Positions 20,960-33,000 of a stretch of 64,000 nucleotides of DNA are shown here, piece by piece (the stretch's first letter is position 1; each line of letters starts with the position of its first letter). Source of the DNA: Zelopaecilomyces penicillatus (lineage: Eukaryota; Ascomycota; Sordariomycetes; Hypocreales; Pseudodiploosporaceae). A program made the translations under genes and the position numbers. The DNA lies in NCBI GenBank assembly GCA_005765155.1, contig VCCP01000005.1, positions 3,596,001-3,660,000 of the forward strand, read 5' to 3'. The notes under the pieces are model-generated. The model did not search any database, was not told the origin of the DNA, and worked only from the letters and a program-made list of their open reading frames with translations.

Positions 20960-23599
20960 TAGTGTACACCGAGGTTGGTGCCGTCGAAATACGACGGGGC
21001 AGCAAATGAGGAATCTCGGGGAACGGTGCGTGGGAGCCGGTTTGGGGCAAAAGAATTTGATCCCGTCGGGCGGCTCTGTGACTGATGAGATGTTGTAACG
21101 CGGCTTGCACGGCTAGAGATGATGAATGTTTTTTTTGTGGCTGAGACATGCTGAACGGTGGACGCCCGAGTAATTCAAATTCAATCACAGCACTATACCT
21201 GACTCATGGTTGATGATGAGTGATGATGGATGATGATGGATCAAGGATCACAAAATATTAGTTGTTGCCCGTATGGACTTGGCGGGATGATATCATCCTC
21301 GCTGTGAAATGCCGTCGGTGCTGCTATCTACCAGTCCTTGGCGTCACTAACTAGTGGAACATGTTTACAGGGCACGGATTTATTTTGGAGGCCTGGAACA
21401 CCGTTGAATGAACACTAAGCCTTATTGCAGGTACACTACACTCGCGCTTCACTCCACTGTCAGCAAATTCAGCCCTCACCGGCTCAGACCTCCTGTCCCT
21501 TTTCACTGTGGGGATGGGTGTCGGGAACGCGGGAGAGTTCAAGTCAAGTCAGCAGCGTCAGCCCGCAATATGACGCGCGGCGCTGTAACGCAACGCGGAG
21601 AGCCGACCGAGTGTTCTATCCACTTGAGTCTTGAGCGAGTCAAACGGTGTTTGGCGAGAGGTAAAATAGATATACCTGATTAGATATCTACCCACTCGAG
21701 GCGGGATATACTACCTAGTACACCTAGTAATTACCTACTAAGGTAGGTACGTAGTAAAAATAGCGATGCGCAGGTGTCGAGAAGCTCGTTAATGTTGGAG
21801 CGATCCGCGGGTGGTGGTGGTTGGGCGGCGGCAGCTCACAGTAACCTGCCGAAGAAGGCTTGAAGCCGTTTGGTTAGCTGAGTCCTGGGCTGAGCTGAAG
21901 CTGCTGCTGGCTGGCTGGCCTTGCTATTGCGCTGCTAGTCGAGGAATTTTTGTTTGCTTTGTTGCTTGTTAGCCGGTGGCGCTATTGGGAGAGTTGGGAT
22001 GTCTTTGTTTTATTTTAGAGTTTCTCGTGTGGCAAAGAAAGGCACGAGTAAGCAGCGTGCGTTTCGTTGTTGGTATGCGGTAAAGATGGCGTCACATGGG
22101 CCGAGGTTTTTGTTGGAGGCAGGTAGGCAGCCAGCCAACCAATAGTCTTTGTTGAAGACAACCTTTGTTACAGTACTCCGTAAACAGAATGATGGTTCAC
22201 TCATTACTCTTAACAAAACATCCAATTATCTACTCGTACTGCATTGCGACTGACGTCGTGCTCGTTAATAGTTCGTCAATTGGAGCTAACTGAGCACAAG
22301 CCACAGCTACGCCACATGCGCACCTACACGAATCAGCGCATGCGAATCTACTGGATAGGCAGCTGAGTGGAGCCGCACCAGCCGCATCCTTGGCGTTGCT
22401 CACATCCAATCCGTCACAACAATGGTTTGCAGGCTTTCTTTTCAGGCGTGCAGCTGCTGTTTGCAGGTTACCGCACCAGTACTGCCTGCCATTAAACAGG
22501 CGACCCAGCTGATCAATTGGTTCACGTCAGCCCTTTCCCTCCCTCCCTTTCTTCATCCCATCTCACTCTTTGCTTTTTCCCACCAGAGCCAAAGAAAGAA
22601 ATTTACCAACGCAGAAAGGTGTTTCCTTCCAATCCTCTCAGAGCGAAACGCAGCACCCCGTCCGTCCCTTCTGTCCGTCCGTCGAGTCCCTCCCCCCCAA
22701 TACATCAAGATGGATGAATAGAAAGACACTCGTATAACTATTTGGAGCTTCCGCAAGACAAGGAAAGGAAAGAGGAGGAGGGGGAAAAGCGCCCGGGTAG
22801 CCGCCCAGTGCTCCCATCTGCCGTTACATCCCGCACCACCAGACCCTGCATCACCAACGGGGGGCACTTGTCGTCACATCTCTGGACCCAACACCGCTAC
22901 ATCCCACTTTGTGCCAAGGTGAGGGAGACCGCAACGAGACAGAAACAGAGCGAGAGAATAAGCTGGAGGAGAAACAGGAGGAGAAATAGCATGAGGGGCA
23001 CAGTCAATAATCGGCTTATTATTGTCCTGTCAGCAATATCCTTAGTGACTATTGGGTTGTTGTTGATGTTGTTGGACTGACTCTAAACACATTTACGCTT
23101 TTTACATTCAGCGCTGCAGCTCGCACGCCCCACCACCCATCACGGCGCGGCCGTTTTCAACGTTGGGAACCGTTGGCTCTTTTATCTGCACTGGTCTTGC
23201 TACGCACGTTGGGTATTTCTTTGAACGATTCTGTCCGTGATTTTGTTTGCTTGGTTTACGCCATTTGATCAGGTAGCACCGGCTGCCCATCACATATGGC
23301 TCACACCCAACCTGCACGCATCACCCAACCAAACCTCGACGAAGCCAATCGCACAGCAGTTTACGATTAATATCAACCGACTACGATCTGCATGCCGCAT
23401 GTATTTGTATACTCAGAGCATACCGGTATTTAACAACAGTCACACGCGCATCCCACGAATTGTCCTCAGCATTTGCAACATCCAGCATCTCTATCCCTCT
23501 TTTCTTCCTCTTCTTCTTTCTCCTCCTTCTCCACCGTCGAGGACGGAGCGTCGGTGCAAGAGTCAGTCGGCGGAAGAGTACAGCAGCCAGGTATGCGCC
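20960..23599. other. Intergenic and leader region upstream of the membrane F-box gene
   Basis: Contains a TACCTAGTA/AGGTAGGTACG palindromic patch (21710-21755), a strongly pyrimidine-rich tract (22515-22720) that reads as a 5' leader, and a minimal upstream ORF (ATG GAT GAA TAG at about 22710). The F-box reading frame is also open upstream to 23237, so a longer N-terminus cannot be fully excluded. Confidence 0.5.
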
Positions 23600-25054
23600 A
23601 TGGAAACAGAACAGTCCCCAGGAGGAATGCGGAGAGTGGCAGAACGATTAACCTCTCGGATTCGAAGTCGCCCCGCAATCGAATATCCCGGACACCCGCT
23701 TGTTGATGGACAAGGCAATCCTATAACGACGGTTCCTGCTGCGATGGTTGCGCAACCATATGATGTCACTACTCTACCAACCATTCCCATCCCTGCCCAT
23801 ATCAAACAACCCACAAAATCTCTCCAGATATCAGCTCGACCAAGATCAAGGAAGACGCCAAGCCCAAACCTTCTGATGCATCTTCTCAGCTTGCCGCCGG
23901 AGCTTCAGGAACTGGTCCTATCGCATCTCGACTTTGGTGACATTGAGCGTCTCCGGCGAACGTGCCATTTCTTCCGAAACCGAATCGACAAAGCCATGAT
24001 CAGGCGCCTGTTCCCTGATCTTAAGGAGATGCTCCTGTCGACTTGCTACCACTGCTTAACACCACAAACCAACAACGTCCGCCTTGTTCGGGCCGAGGAG
24101 ACGGATGCGAGGTATCCTCTTGCAAGCAGATGTTTCACTTGCGTCGCTCAGAGGTCTGGGTTCATGGTTGGCCGCAAGTATACACTGGGCAATTCCTTGT
24201 CTGTATGGGTTTGCCGCTGGTGTGGCTACCCAGTTGCGAGCCTCCCAGCATGGAACCAACCCGAATTCCACATCAAATGCTTTCAAAAGTACAACAGGAT
24301 TTTGTTGCTATATTTTCTGCTTGGGTGTGCCCAATGGGCTATTGTCATAATAGCATCAGCGCTCTGCTGGCGGTACTTTAAGCACGATAAGTTGGTTTTG
24401 GCCCCAACTATTGTAAGTGACTCCTTGTCTTTCAGAGGCCTGCTTTCTCAACCGAGGAAAACGCGACGAGGGACTGGGTGCTAACATCTGCTTTCTAAAT
24501 CAGGTCAACTTCATCATGTCCATGTGGGTCTTTTGCTTATCAGTAGTCCGCGGCGCTTCATTAAGAACATACCACTGGGGCTTGTTCGTTGAGCTTGCCA
24601 TTTTAGCTCTGTGGATACCTCCGGTCGTTTCCATCGCCAGGCACATTGCTGGATCCTCGGGGCATCCCCCCAACTCTACGTTGGCAACACTGGGATTTAT
24701 CGGTATCAATATGTGAGTATTTTGTGATCGTTATGCTGCAGGAATGTACGAAATTGGAGCCCAATTTCGCATTTTCCTTTTTGGATAATCCCTTGCTGAC
24801 TGATCGTCATCAGGCTCTTTCGACTGTTGAATGTATTCGGTAACCTCATTCTCCTCTGTGAGTACAGAATGTGGCAGCGCAAAAAGCCCAGCAGCTCGCT
24901 AGTGCAACGCGTGCTGAGCAAATTGACGATTATCCTTGTGTTTTGGACGGATCCGCAGAGCATGGAGCAGGAATATCCTCCGAAATGGTGGTTCTCGAGG
25001 AGGACTCCAGCGACAACGCCCGAAAATGGGGAGCAAGAGGATGGTATTGTCTAA
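23600..25054 (+). CDS. Membrane-bound F-box protein with CxxC motifs
   Basis: Three exons, 23600-24412, 24504-24712 and 24814-25054, joined in phase to give 420 residues. Residues about 93-135 are an F-box (LLSLPPELQELVLSHLDFGDIERLRRTC split around 96-122), the Skp1-binding module of SCF ubiquitin ligases. Next comes a Cys-rich segment, CYHC (149-152), CFTC (178-181) and CRWC (205-208), that looks like a zinc-binding unit. The C-terminal half is hydrophobic, with about four membrane segments (near 234-258, 272-292, 300-325 and 340-365). Exons 2 and 3 encode the last three of these and end in a hydrophilic tail. An F-box on a multi-span protein would place substrate selection at a membrane (inference). 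The start at 23600 (GCGCCATGG) has a good context. The substrate and the membrane are unknown. Confidence 0.8.
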
Positions 25055-26606
25055 TGCGGAGAACGATGAAAAGCGCAGACTTTTGTTGTATATTTCTTAT
25101 TTTATTCTTGTTGTTGTTCTTTTCTGTGTGGTTTTAGTGGCGTTGGATAGACGGGAGTTTTGGGGTTTCTTGGTTCAATTGAGCGTTCTTGCAGCTGGTT
25201 GAGGGTTGTACAGCAATATGCTTCATGATTATGACAGTGACGGGATCGACTAGGATTAGTCAAAGGAATTATGACGACTGGGAAAGTCAAAGGATCGTTT
25301 TGGGTACATAGAAATCCCGTGAGGATAAGCGTTCAGCGAGGAGATAATCATGAGATCCATTTCCCGCCATTTGTCTACCACGTCGGGTATGATTTGCATT
25401 GACAGTGAATCTATAGTGCCGTTTCTCCGAAAGCAAGACGTACCTGGTGAATAGGACATTGGTAACCTGCCGTCCAGATGGTTGATATTACTGGCTATGT
25501 GTGCAATAACTAGCTCTCACGGCAATTACATGTTGTTTTCCGGGGAAAACAGCTGGGCGGGTTCGTTCAATGCTGATACAGCATTTGGGTGTTTTAGACA
25601 AGGATTAAATGATGTTTATGAAACTAATTGGGGGGGGAAGATGAACGAAAGGGGAGGAAGAGACATGCGATTGGCTAGAAAGATGCATCCTGCTCGTGGA
25701 TGTAGCCATCGTGGTGGGTTTCGGCACAACGGCAATTGAGACTAGAAGCGGTACCGAGAAAGAACCCCATGTCCAGGTTGTCTTTTCTTGGAATTTCTCG
25801 TCCGCTGACTCAATAAACTGCAACCTGTTCATCATTGCATGACTAGAAAAGAGGGTGGACGGTGGCCCCTGGACAGACTTGACAAGGAGCATGAATGGAG
25901 GCGACCTGGATCTGTGGAGGGGGGCTAGGCTCGCCCCCCTCGTCTTCAGTGACGCCTTGATCCCGCCTGCGTTCTTGTCCTACGCGAGTGCTGCACCTAA
26001 GGTATTGTGATCGATGCGTTGCAAAGTATAGTCCACTTGGGATACCGGGAAGGGGGAGCGGCAGTTTCGGACGGGTGGCAAGGCATGCATAATAAGTGAG
26101 AAAATTCAAGTGTGGTTGGTGCACGTTTGGAGAGGTTGTGCGACCATGAAGTCTATGGATGTACGTCTGATGCGGGTTGATGGAAGACGAGTGATGCGTG
26201 ATGCATATGATGTCACATGATTTGTCTCGTGTGTACATGATTCGGGTCGACGACCAGAGCAGAGCGAGTAAACTCTGGTGAATTGATGAAACATTGCATT
26301 TTCGGGACACTGTTGTTTGACCGTCTATCTCAGTGACTTGTAAGATCTGTGAAAGCCTAATCAAAATATAATTATGACGATGCAGATGAAAGTGGTGGTG
26401 TGTCTGTCCTGTGTGTGAATGTCTCGACCCATAATTAACCAAACGATTTAGTCAAAACGAACCACAACGCATAAAGTTTAGGGGGGTTACATCCGAATCG
26501 TTAGCGGCCTGTGGGGTGCTGCCGTACAACCTGGTTATTACTCCGTTTTACGAACCTATAACATATGGCGTACCTGGGCGACAATGGCCTTGAATGTGTG
26601 GAAAAA

Positions 26607-26625
26607 GAGAGAGAGAGAGAGAGAG
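26607..26625. repeat. (GA)n microsatellite
   Basis: Uninterrupted GA dinucleotides in intergenic DNA. Confidence 0.9.
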
Positions 26626-27555
26626 CTGAGGGCAAAGAAGAGAGGGGAAAGTCATGGCGATCCCCGCACCACCACAACATTGCACATGGCCCTTCTTCGA
26701 TTACCCGTGCACCAGAAGATGGTGACTTGAGTGTTCAAGCTACTTGCTATGACAGTTTAGCGCTACACACTCGGACGAAGGGAATAGATAGCTGAACAGA
26801 CCCAGGCGTCAATCAGGCTATGGAAAATCGTTGTATTATCTACAGTAGTTAAGAGCTGGGGAAAGGGAGATGGGGAATGGGTTAAGGGACGGACAACTGG
26901 CTGTGCCTGACGCTGAGGTTAGAACTTTGAAGGTCTAATTGTTGGCGAAGTCTGTTGCTTCCAAATTGTTATTAGAGAATGAGACTTTACCAAGAGCCAA
27001 TCCGTGCGGGTTTCCCATAGAGTTTATGCTTTGTCTAGAGTCAATAATAACAAGGTTGCTTCAATAACCAGCGATCAAACATATTCAGATATGTGACGAG
27101 TAGCATCAGTAGTGTAGCTCGAGCGCAATGTTTGTCAAAGAAAGCCTTGCCATAGCTTTGCCAAAGCTCCCCATAGCTCTCGTAAAGGTGGAGCTCAGGT
27201 GGGTGTGAAGTGGTTTAGCACCCGTTCTAGTGCTGTGGCCCAGCGCCTATTATAGCCCCGGAAATAACGGATGTTTCTCGATTTAGCTCATAAATGCCAG
27301 GCACACTTGGCGCGCTTGACTACAGATAGCCACTACCTGGAGGTACAAACTGTGACTCTCTCTTTCCAAAACTCCCCCATTTGCTCTTTCTCCACTAAGA
27401 ACAGAGGAAGGTGGTTGGAGAATGCCTTCCGTTGCTCCAAAACACCAACACATGCATGTAGCCTACTATACCTGAGGGGATGGCGGAGAGAATATGGCTT
27501 GCATGCCAGCCAAAACACTGACCAATGCCCCAAAGCCCAACTCTGGCCCTCTATC

Positions 27556-27575
27556 CACACACACACACACACACA
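27556..27575. repeat. (CA)n microsatellite
   Basis: Ten CA units in intergenic DNA. Confidence 0.9.
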
Positions 27576-28594
27576 TTCACCATTCACACATGCAGACACA
27601 CACAACACGCAAGGCAATCAATGCAATGGAGGAGAAAAGAATAGCTGCAATCCGGTGAACCTGGCCATCATTTGTTCGTCCTGCCCACCTTGCCTCGATG
27701 TGCGCCAATGCATGATGCATCAGTGCCTATCTAGGCTCTCCCCCCCCCACACGCCGGCATCAACAACAGCCCCCCATTTCTCGGTCAGGCGGCAATGTGG
27801 GATACCTGGATTTGCTGTGGCTGGCCGGATGGTCGAGATGAGCAGATCAATGTATTCTTCCAGCAGCCCGTTCACCGACAGATCAAGCCACCTGGCACCA
27901 CTTCCCCAGAATCGAAACCACAAAATACACAAACAGACGGAGCTCAACCTCCCCGAGGCCGAAGCTCATCCACAGAATGGCCAATCGTAGACAATCTCGG
28001 AAACAGGTTCAAGCCCGTTGTAGGTCGCCATCCATCATTCCCGTTGGTGGCTACGCGGAATGGGCTCAAATGTACAATCCAGACTTGGACTCCCTCTGTA
28101 GACTTGGCCCCTTCGGATCAAAGGATGCCCTTTCCGTCACTTAGCTTTTCGCGCTTACTGCGTGATCAGTACATTTTCTACTTTTGCTATTGCTAACTTC
28201 GCGCTCCGCCATAGCAAAGTAGTCTCCGCCCCTAGTCAAAGCAAACACTTGATATCGCCGATCTTGGTTCTCCACTAGAAGGCAAGCAAGCAGTCAGTGG
28301 AGCTTGGCGATTGGACAACAGTGTATGGAGGTTTATCTGACGCTAGCGAAGGAGAGATGGAGGGCACCCAGAATGAGGCATGTCGTCTGTACAACAGGTG
28401 AATAAGGGAGAAGACAAGCAAGTGTCGTCTTGGCTGCAGTAGAAGCTTGATCTGTATATCTGTGAAGCACATCGCCCGATCTCTGGTGGGTCTGGGTTCA
28501 GACTCTTCCTCTTCTCTCAACTGTCATATTGTCTCCCAAACCTAGTGGAAGACACATTCCCCATCGGCCTGTGATATCTTGCCCCCTCGCCCCA

Positions 28595-28602
28595 TATATA
28601 AA
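28595..28602 (+). promoter_or_regulatory. TATA box of the acetate-transporter gene
   Basis: TATATAAA 168 bases before the start codon at 28763, on the coding strand, followed by a C/A-rich leader. Confidence 0.6.
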
Positions 28603-28762
28603 CATCAGGATTGAGTGACCGCATTCGCTAACACGAATTCACCTCCTTCACCAAACACCCCACCAGGAAGAAAGCTGTTTAAGCTTTCTAAACTTCGATT
28701 GAAGCCGTCATCATCTTCTTCTACCGCTGGCACTAAATCCTGACTCGTCATTCGCTCTCATC

Positions 28763-30074
28763 ATGTCCGAAGAAAACGGAAACCAAAAGATAGACAATGA
28801 CTCCGACCGTATGGAGATGCTGAGCAAATTCCGCTCCGCCGCTAGTGTTCAGATGAGCCCTGAGCTGTTTGAGAAGCTCTATCTCTCACCGCAGACCAGG
28901 GTCAAGGGTGACCTGCGGAACAAGTTTGGCAATCCAACACCTATGTGAGTTGAACTAGCTTACCCTTCACAGAGCTTATCATAAAAGCATCAAATCCAGC
29001 ACTGTAACATCTCTAGAGTGGTACTTTCGCTGACATGTGGATCGAAAGCGCTCTCATCGGATTCCTTCTCTCACTGACACCATTGTCATGCGATCTTATG
29101 GGCTGGCGAGGCGCAGGTGGAAACGGAGCTGCATCGATGTGAGGATAATCCTATGAAGCTCCCATTATGCCTTGGTAGATAGAGCTTCCATCTACATGGA
29201 CTGGAAAGCGAGCTAGAGCGATGTTCTCTTGCTGATACTGCCATTTTCCTTAGCGGTGTGTACTTCTTCCAAGGCGGCCTCTTGCTGTTGATTGGTGGTC
29301 TTCTTGAATGGGTTCTCGGAAACAGCTTCCCAGCCGTCGTCTTCTGCACTTTTGGAGGGTTCTGGTTCTCGTACGGAGCCACATTAAACCCATCCTTTGC
29401 CGCATGGTCTTCTTACACGCCTCCCAATGCTACCTCACCGACCGAGGGACTACAAACGCAGGGGTTCAATGCGAGTCTTGGTACGGATGTCCTGACTTTC
29501 AACCTCAGTCTTATAATCACCCGTTGCAAAGGCTGTCTTACAAAGCTATAAGCTGACATTTGATCAGGATTCTGGCTTCTCTTCATGGGCGTGGTGTGCT
29601 TCGTCTTCCTCATTTGTTCACTGCGCACAAACGTTGTCTTCTTTATCATATTTCTGACCCTGGTCATTGCATTTGGGCTCCTGACGGGCGCATTCTGGGC
29701 CATGGCTGCTGATTTTGAGGGCAATGCCAACATGACAAAAAAACTGATTGTGGTACGTGAAAAGTGCAAATCGCATTGGTTGAGGCAGTCGAGGATGATT
29801 TTCAATCTCCCATCCCAATCCCAATCCCAATACATACATCCAATGAACGCATAACAGCACCTGTGCATGTTCTGCTGGACCAATACATTAGTTGATGCTA
29901 ACGAAAGTTCGTCACATATAGGGAGCTGGCGCTACCACATTCGTGACATGTCTGGCAGGCTGGTACATCCTCATCGCCATTATGCTCGCCATCGTCAACT
30001 TCCCAATTCAGATCCCCGTTGGCGACTTGAGTCAAATCATCAAGAGCAAGACGGCTATCACACAGCGAGCATGA
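28763..30074 (+). CDS. GPR1/FUN34/YaaH family (acetate/ammonium) transporter
   Basis: Plasma-membrane carrier of the Ady2/AcpA/SatP type, which takes up acetate and related small monocarboxylates; some members are linked to ammonium export (family knowledge). Five exons, 28763-28944, 29049-29138, 29254-29480, 29568-29752 and 29922-30074, join in phase to give 278 residues, the usual length. The N-terminal cytosolic part ends in the family signature, here GNPTPIALIGF (residues 56-66) where NPxPLGL is common. This is followed by six hydrophobic segments and the conserved GWRGAGGNGA and YFFQGG elements. Exon 2 is only 90 bases and uses an AAG acceptor with a CTGAC branch point 14 bases upstream; without it the signature would be broken. 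The C-terminus ends in a short polar tail. The isoform cannot be decided by eye. Confidence 0.92.
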
Positions 30075-33000
30075 TTGGAAATAAGAGTAACTGAGGGAAT
30101 GCAATATGGAAGTGGAAAGGAGCTACTACTAGGAAGATGGAAGTTATGGAGAGCTGTTCTATTCAATAGCTGCTCTAGGCAGAGTCGAAAACAAGTTTTT
30201 GGTAGGAATATCATCCCGTCTAGGTGAGGTGCGTATACCCGTTATGGAATTTGGGAAAGGTGAGAATGAAACATGAGTTCAAGATGCGAAGTTGTAATAT
30301 GTCACAGCGGTAGCTGCAAAGTCGATCATTTTATTATCGGCAGGTTCAGGGGCGGCGGTGATAGGGATTGCTACTGATGTATCGTCCTACAGGAATGATC
30401 AATAGTCGTTTATTTTCGTTTTCACTCTTATACCTCTAGGCTTTTCTTTTTAATTATACCAACTTTTGAAGAACATATAACCTTCACCAAAACATGAGAT
30501 CTTAATGGGTATCCAGATTCCCAACTCCCAAGACCATCTTGATCAAGTTCGTGAAACTCTCCAGGTGGACAAGTAAAGCGACTTCAATTTTCCGGGTCAG
30601 TTCCACGAGAGGGTAAAGTTTGACAAAAACTTGGTGTATTTTATAAAGAAAGGTTTTTACTGTAAGTTTCTTGCTGCTTCTTAACATACTGCCAAGCCCT
30701 TGCTGATTGGGTCGAGAGTGAAATGAAGACTCCAACAAAGAGAGTACAAATGTACTACTGCAAAAGAGTGTATGAAAAACGGGGAGACATCAATATCAAT
30801 ATATGAAGATCTATATGTGTACGTTTGCTGTCCCTCATTTAATGATACTGCTGACGATATATCTCAAAAGTAAGAGTATATTATCTAGATGCTCATCATA
30901 TCTAATTTGGGGTTTCTGTAACTTCTTGAAAGCCCTGTCAATCCCGTTTCTTGTTCATGTTTCACAGAACGGACTTCCTTTGAATAGACGGAACATACAG
31001 CAAGATGACCAGAAACATCCAGCTACGGAACTTGACAGACGAGTTCTCCGAGAGACAAGCGATCAAGTCAATTGAATAGACCACAACTGACCACAACCTA
31101 CACTCCCATCTAGACTCTAGCCAACGCACAATACACACCGCCTACCTACCTAGCCATCTATCTACCTATCTGCAGAAAGTTACCTTCGACATAAATTCTA
31201 CAAGTCTTGACCTGCACACATAAATAAATGCATATGTATGTACCAAAATTCATCCACCATGATCCTCTTTCGTTTCCTCCGCCCGCCACACCGCTCAAGA
31301 GGCAATGAATGATCTAGATCATGTACCCAATGACACACATTAAATATTGAACACGCATAACAGAAAGCAAACACTCTCTTCCACCTACAAAAGAAATTGG
31401 AAGTTCCGAAGACCGGCAGTCTCAGGCTTCACCGCATAAAAGAGCTCTCAAACAGAACGGGGCCAATTGCCATGCTTAAAACGTTGAGCGACTCAGGGCC
31501 AAACAAAAAAAGAAAGAAAGAAAGATCAAGAAATTCTGAAGAGGCGACAGACAGGTAACCAATCAGTCAAGACCAACAAAGTCAGTCTTCTGCATTCAAC
31601 TTTACATGACATTCGTTATATCTGTGTAAGACAGACAGCTTGCTCTTCCTCCTTTCTTGCATGGTTGCATTATGTGTTCATCAACTACTTGCTTCTTCTC
31701 TCTGCTTTCCCATTCTTTTCCTCCCCCACTCCCTACTCCCTACCCGCCCATCTAACACCCCCCTCTTCCGCTCATGATTGAATGCTTTTCCTTCTATTCC
31801 CCAGACGGACCAACAGGAACCCAAATGGGTCATAACATCTCCGCGTAAGTTATGTGGTGCATAAGGAGCAGCGCACTAGGCTCTGCGTACGTACGTAGTA
31901 TGCGTGTAACCTACATCCAACATACATACATGCAACCACCCCCCTCTTCCCCACACAGCCATCAAGACGTGAAATGGAACCCTAGACAGGTAACATGGAG
32001 ACTTCGCGTTGCATTTCGTTTTTCGGTTTTTTTTTTCTTTTTCGGAAACTCGCATCGGTCCTCTTCTCACACGTGCATATTCACGCCCCCCCTCCTTGTT
32101 CATGCATCTCCATCTTCTTTCGTATCGTACAGGTCTCTTTTTTTCCTCTTTTTCCTTTTTCTCCTTTTCTCTTTTCTTTTTCTTTATTTTTTGGCGCTTC
32201 AAAGTCTCTCCAGCATTCACTACTTCCACTCTGGCCCTGCCAAACCTCTTTACTTACCCAAGTGGGATGTGATCGAAACCATCGATAATTTAAAACGCAT
32301 CGGGGATTTATCGAAATTTTTTGAGTGGGGAAAAGGGGGTTCCTGGGAATTAAAATACTGAAAGACACAACAAAAGAAGAAATAAAAAAAGCAAGATCAA
32401 TCAATGGTGGGTTTCTACCTAAGTGCGTCATCGAGTTCTTCTAAACATGTTCAACTACCAACCCAATGCGGCGTATGGCCCTGATAGGGTGCACCTAGGG
32501 GCCGGTAGATAAGTATGCATGTAGGTGTGTGGTTAGGTCTGTCTGCGTATGCGTATGCATACACATAGCTTGTCTATCTGAGCGCCAGCAGCGCAAGTCG
32601 GCAAGGTAGACAAATTTATCGTCTGTGGCTGTGGGACAATGTAATGGCATGTGGTTGGACTATCCATATTACATGCCTTTGTTCGCTTTGCCGGCTTGAG
32701 AATCCTCCGGATCATCGCAAACCCGGATGGGCAATTCTCAACCTAGCTCCCGGTTGTTTTCGGGAGCCCAGGAATGCACACCATCTCAACGACCGCTCCA
32801 CTGGACTACTGCCACTGTTCATGCCCCATTCCTGTACCCATCCCGTTCCCGTCGCCCTGTCCCTTGAAACCTGTGTGTGGGCTTGGCTGTTGCGTGGTTG
32901 CGCTCCCGCCTCGTGTAGCTAGCTGGCTCGTCATGAAGTCGTCATTGACACCAGTTTTTTACAAATCACCACATCGCATCTCAAATCAACCATTTGTATG

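Larger units (their letters stand above)
25055..28594. other. Intergenic DNA, no supported gene
   Basis: Only short or Met-less ORFs, for example 25843-26442 (minus) and 27271-27990 (plus), without domains. Microsatellites are (GA)n at 26607-26625 and (CA)n at 27556-27575. Confidence 0.5.

Noticed and set aside
25843..26442. 199-codon ORF, minus
   Set aside because: No ATG at its start and a His/Thr-rich composition typical of translated non-coding DNA.
27271..27990. 239-codon ORF, plus
   Set aside because: Runs through a CA microsatellite that gives HTHTHTH; no domain, no splice partner, and no support from the other frames.
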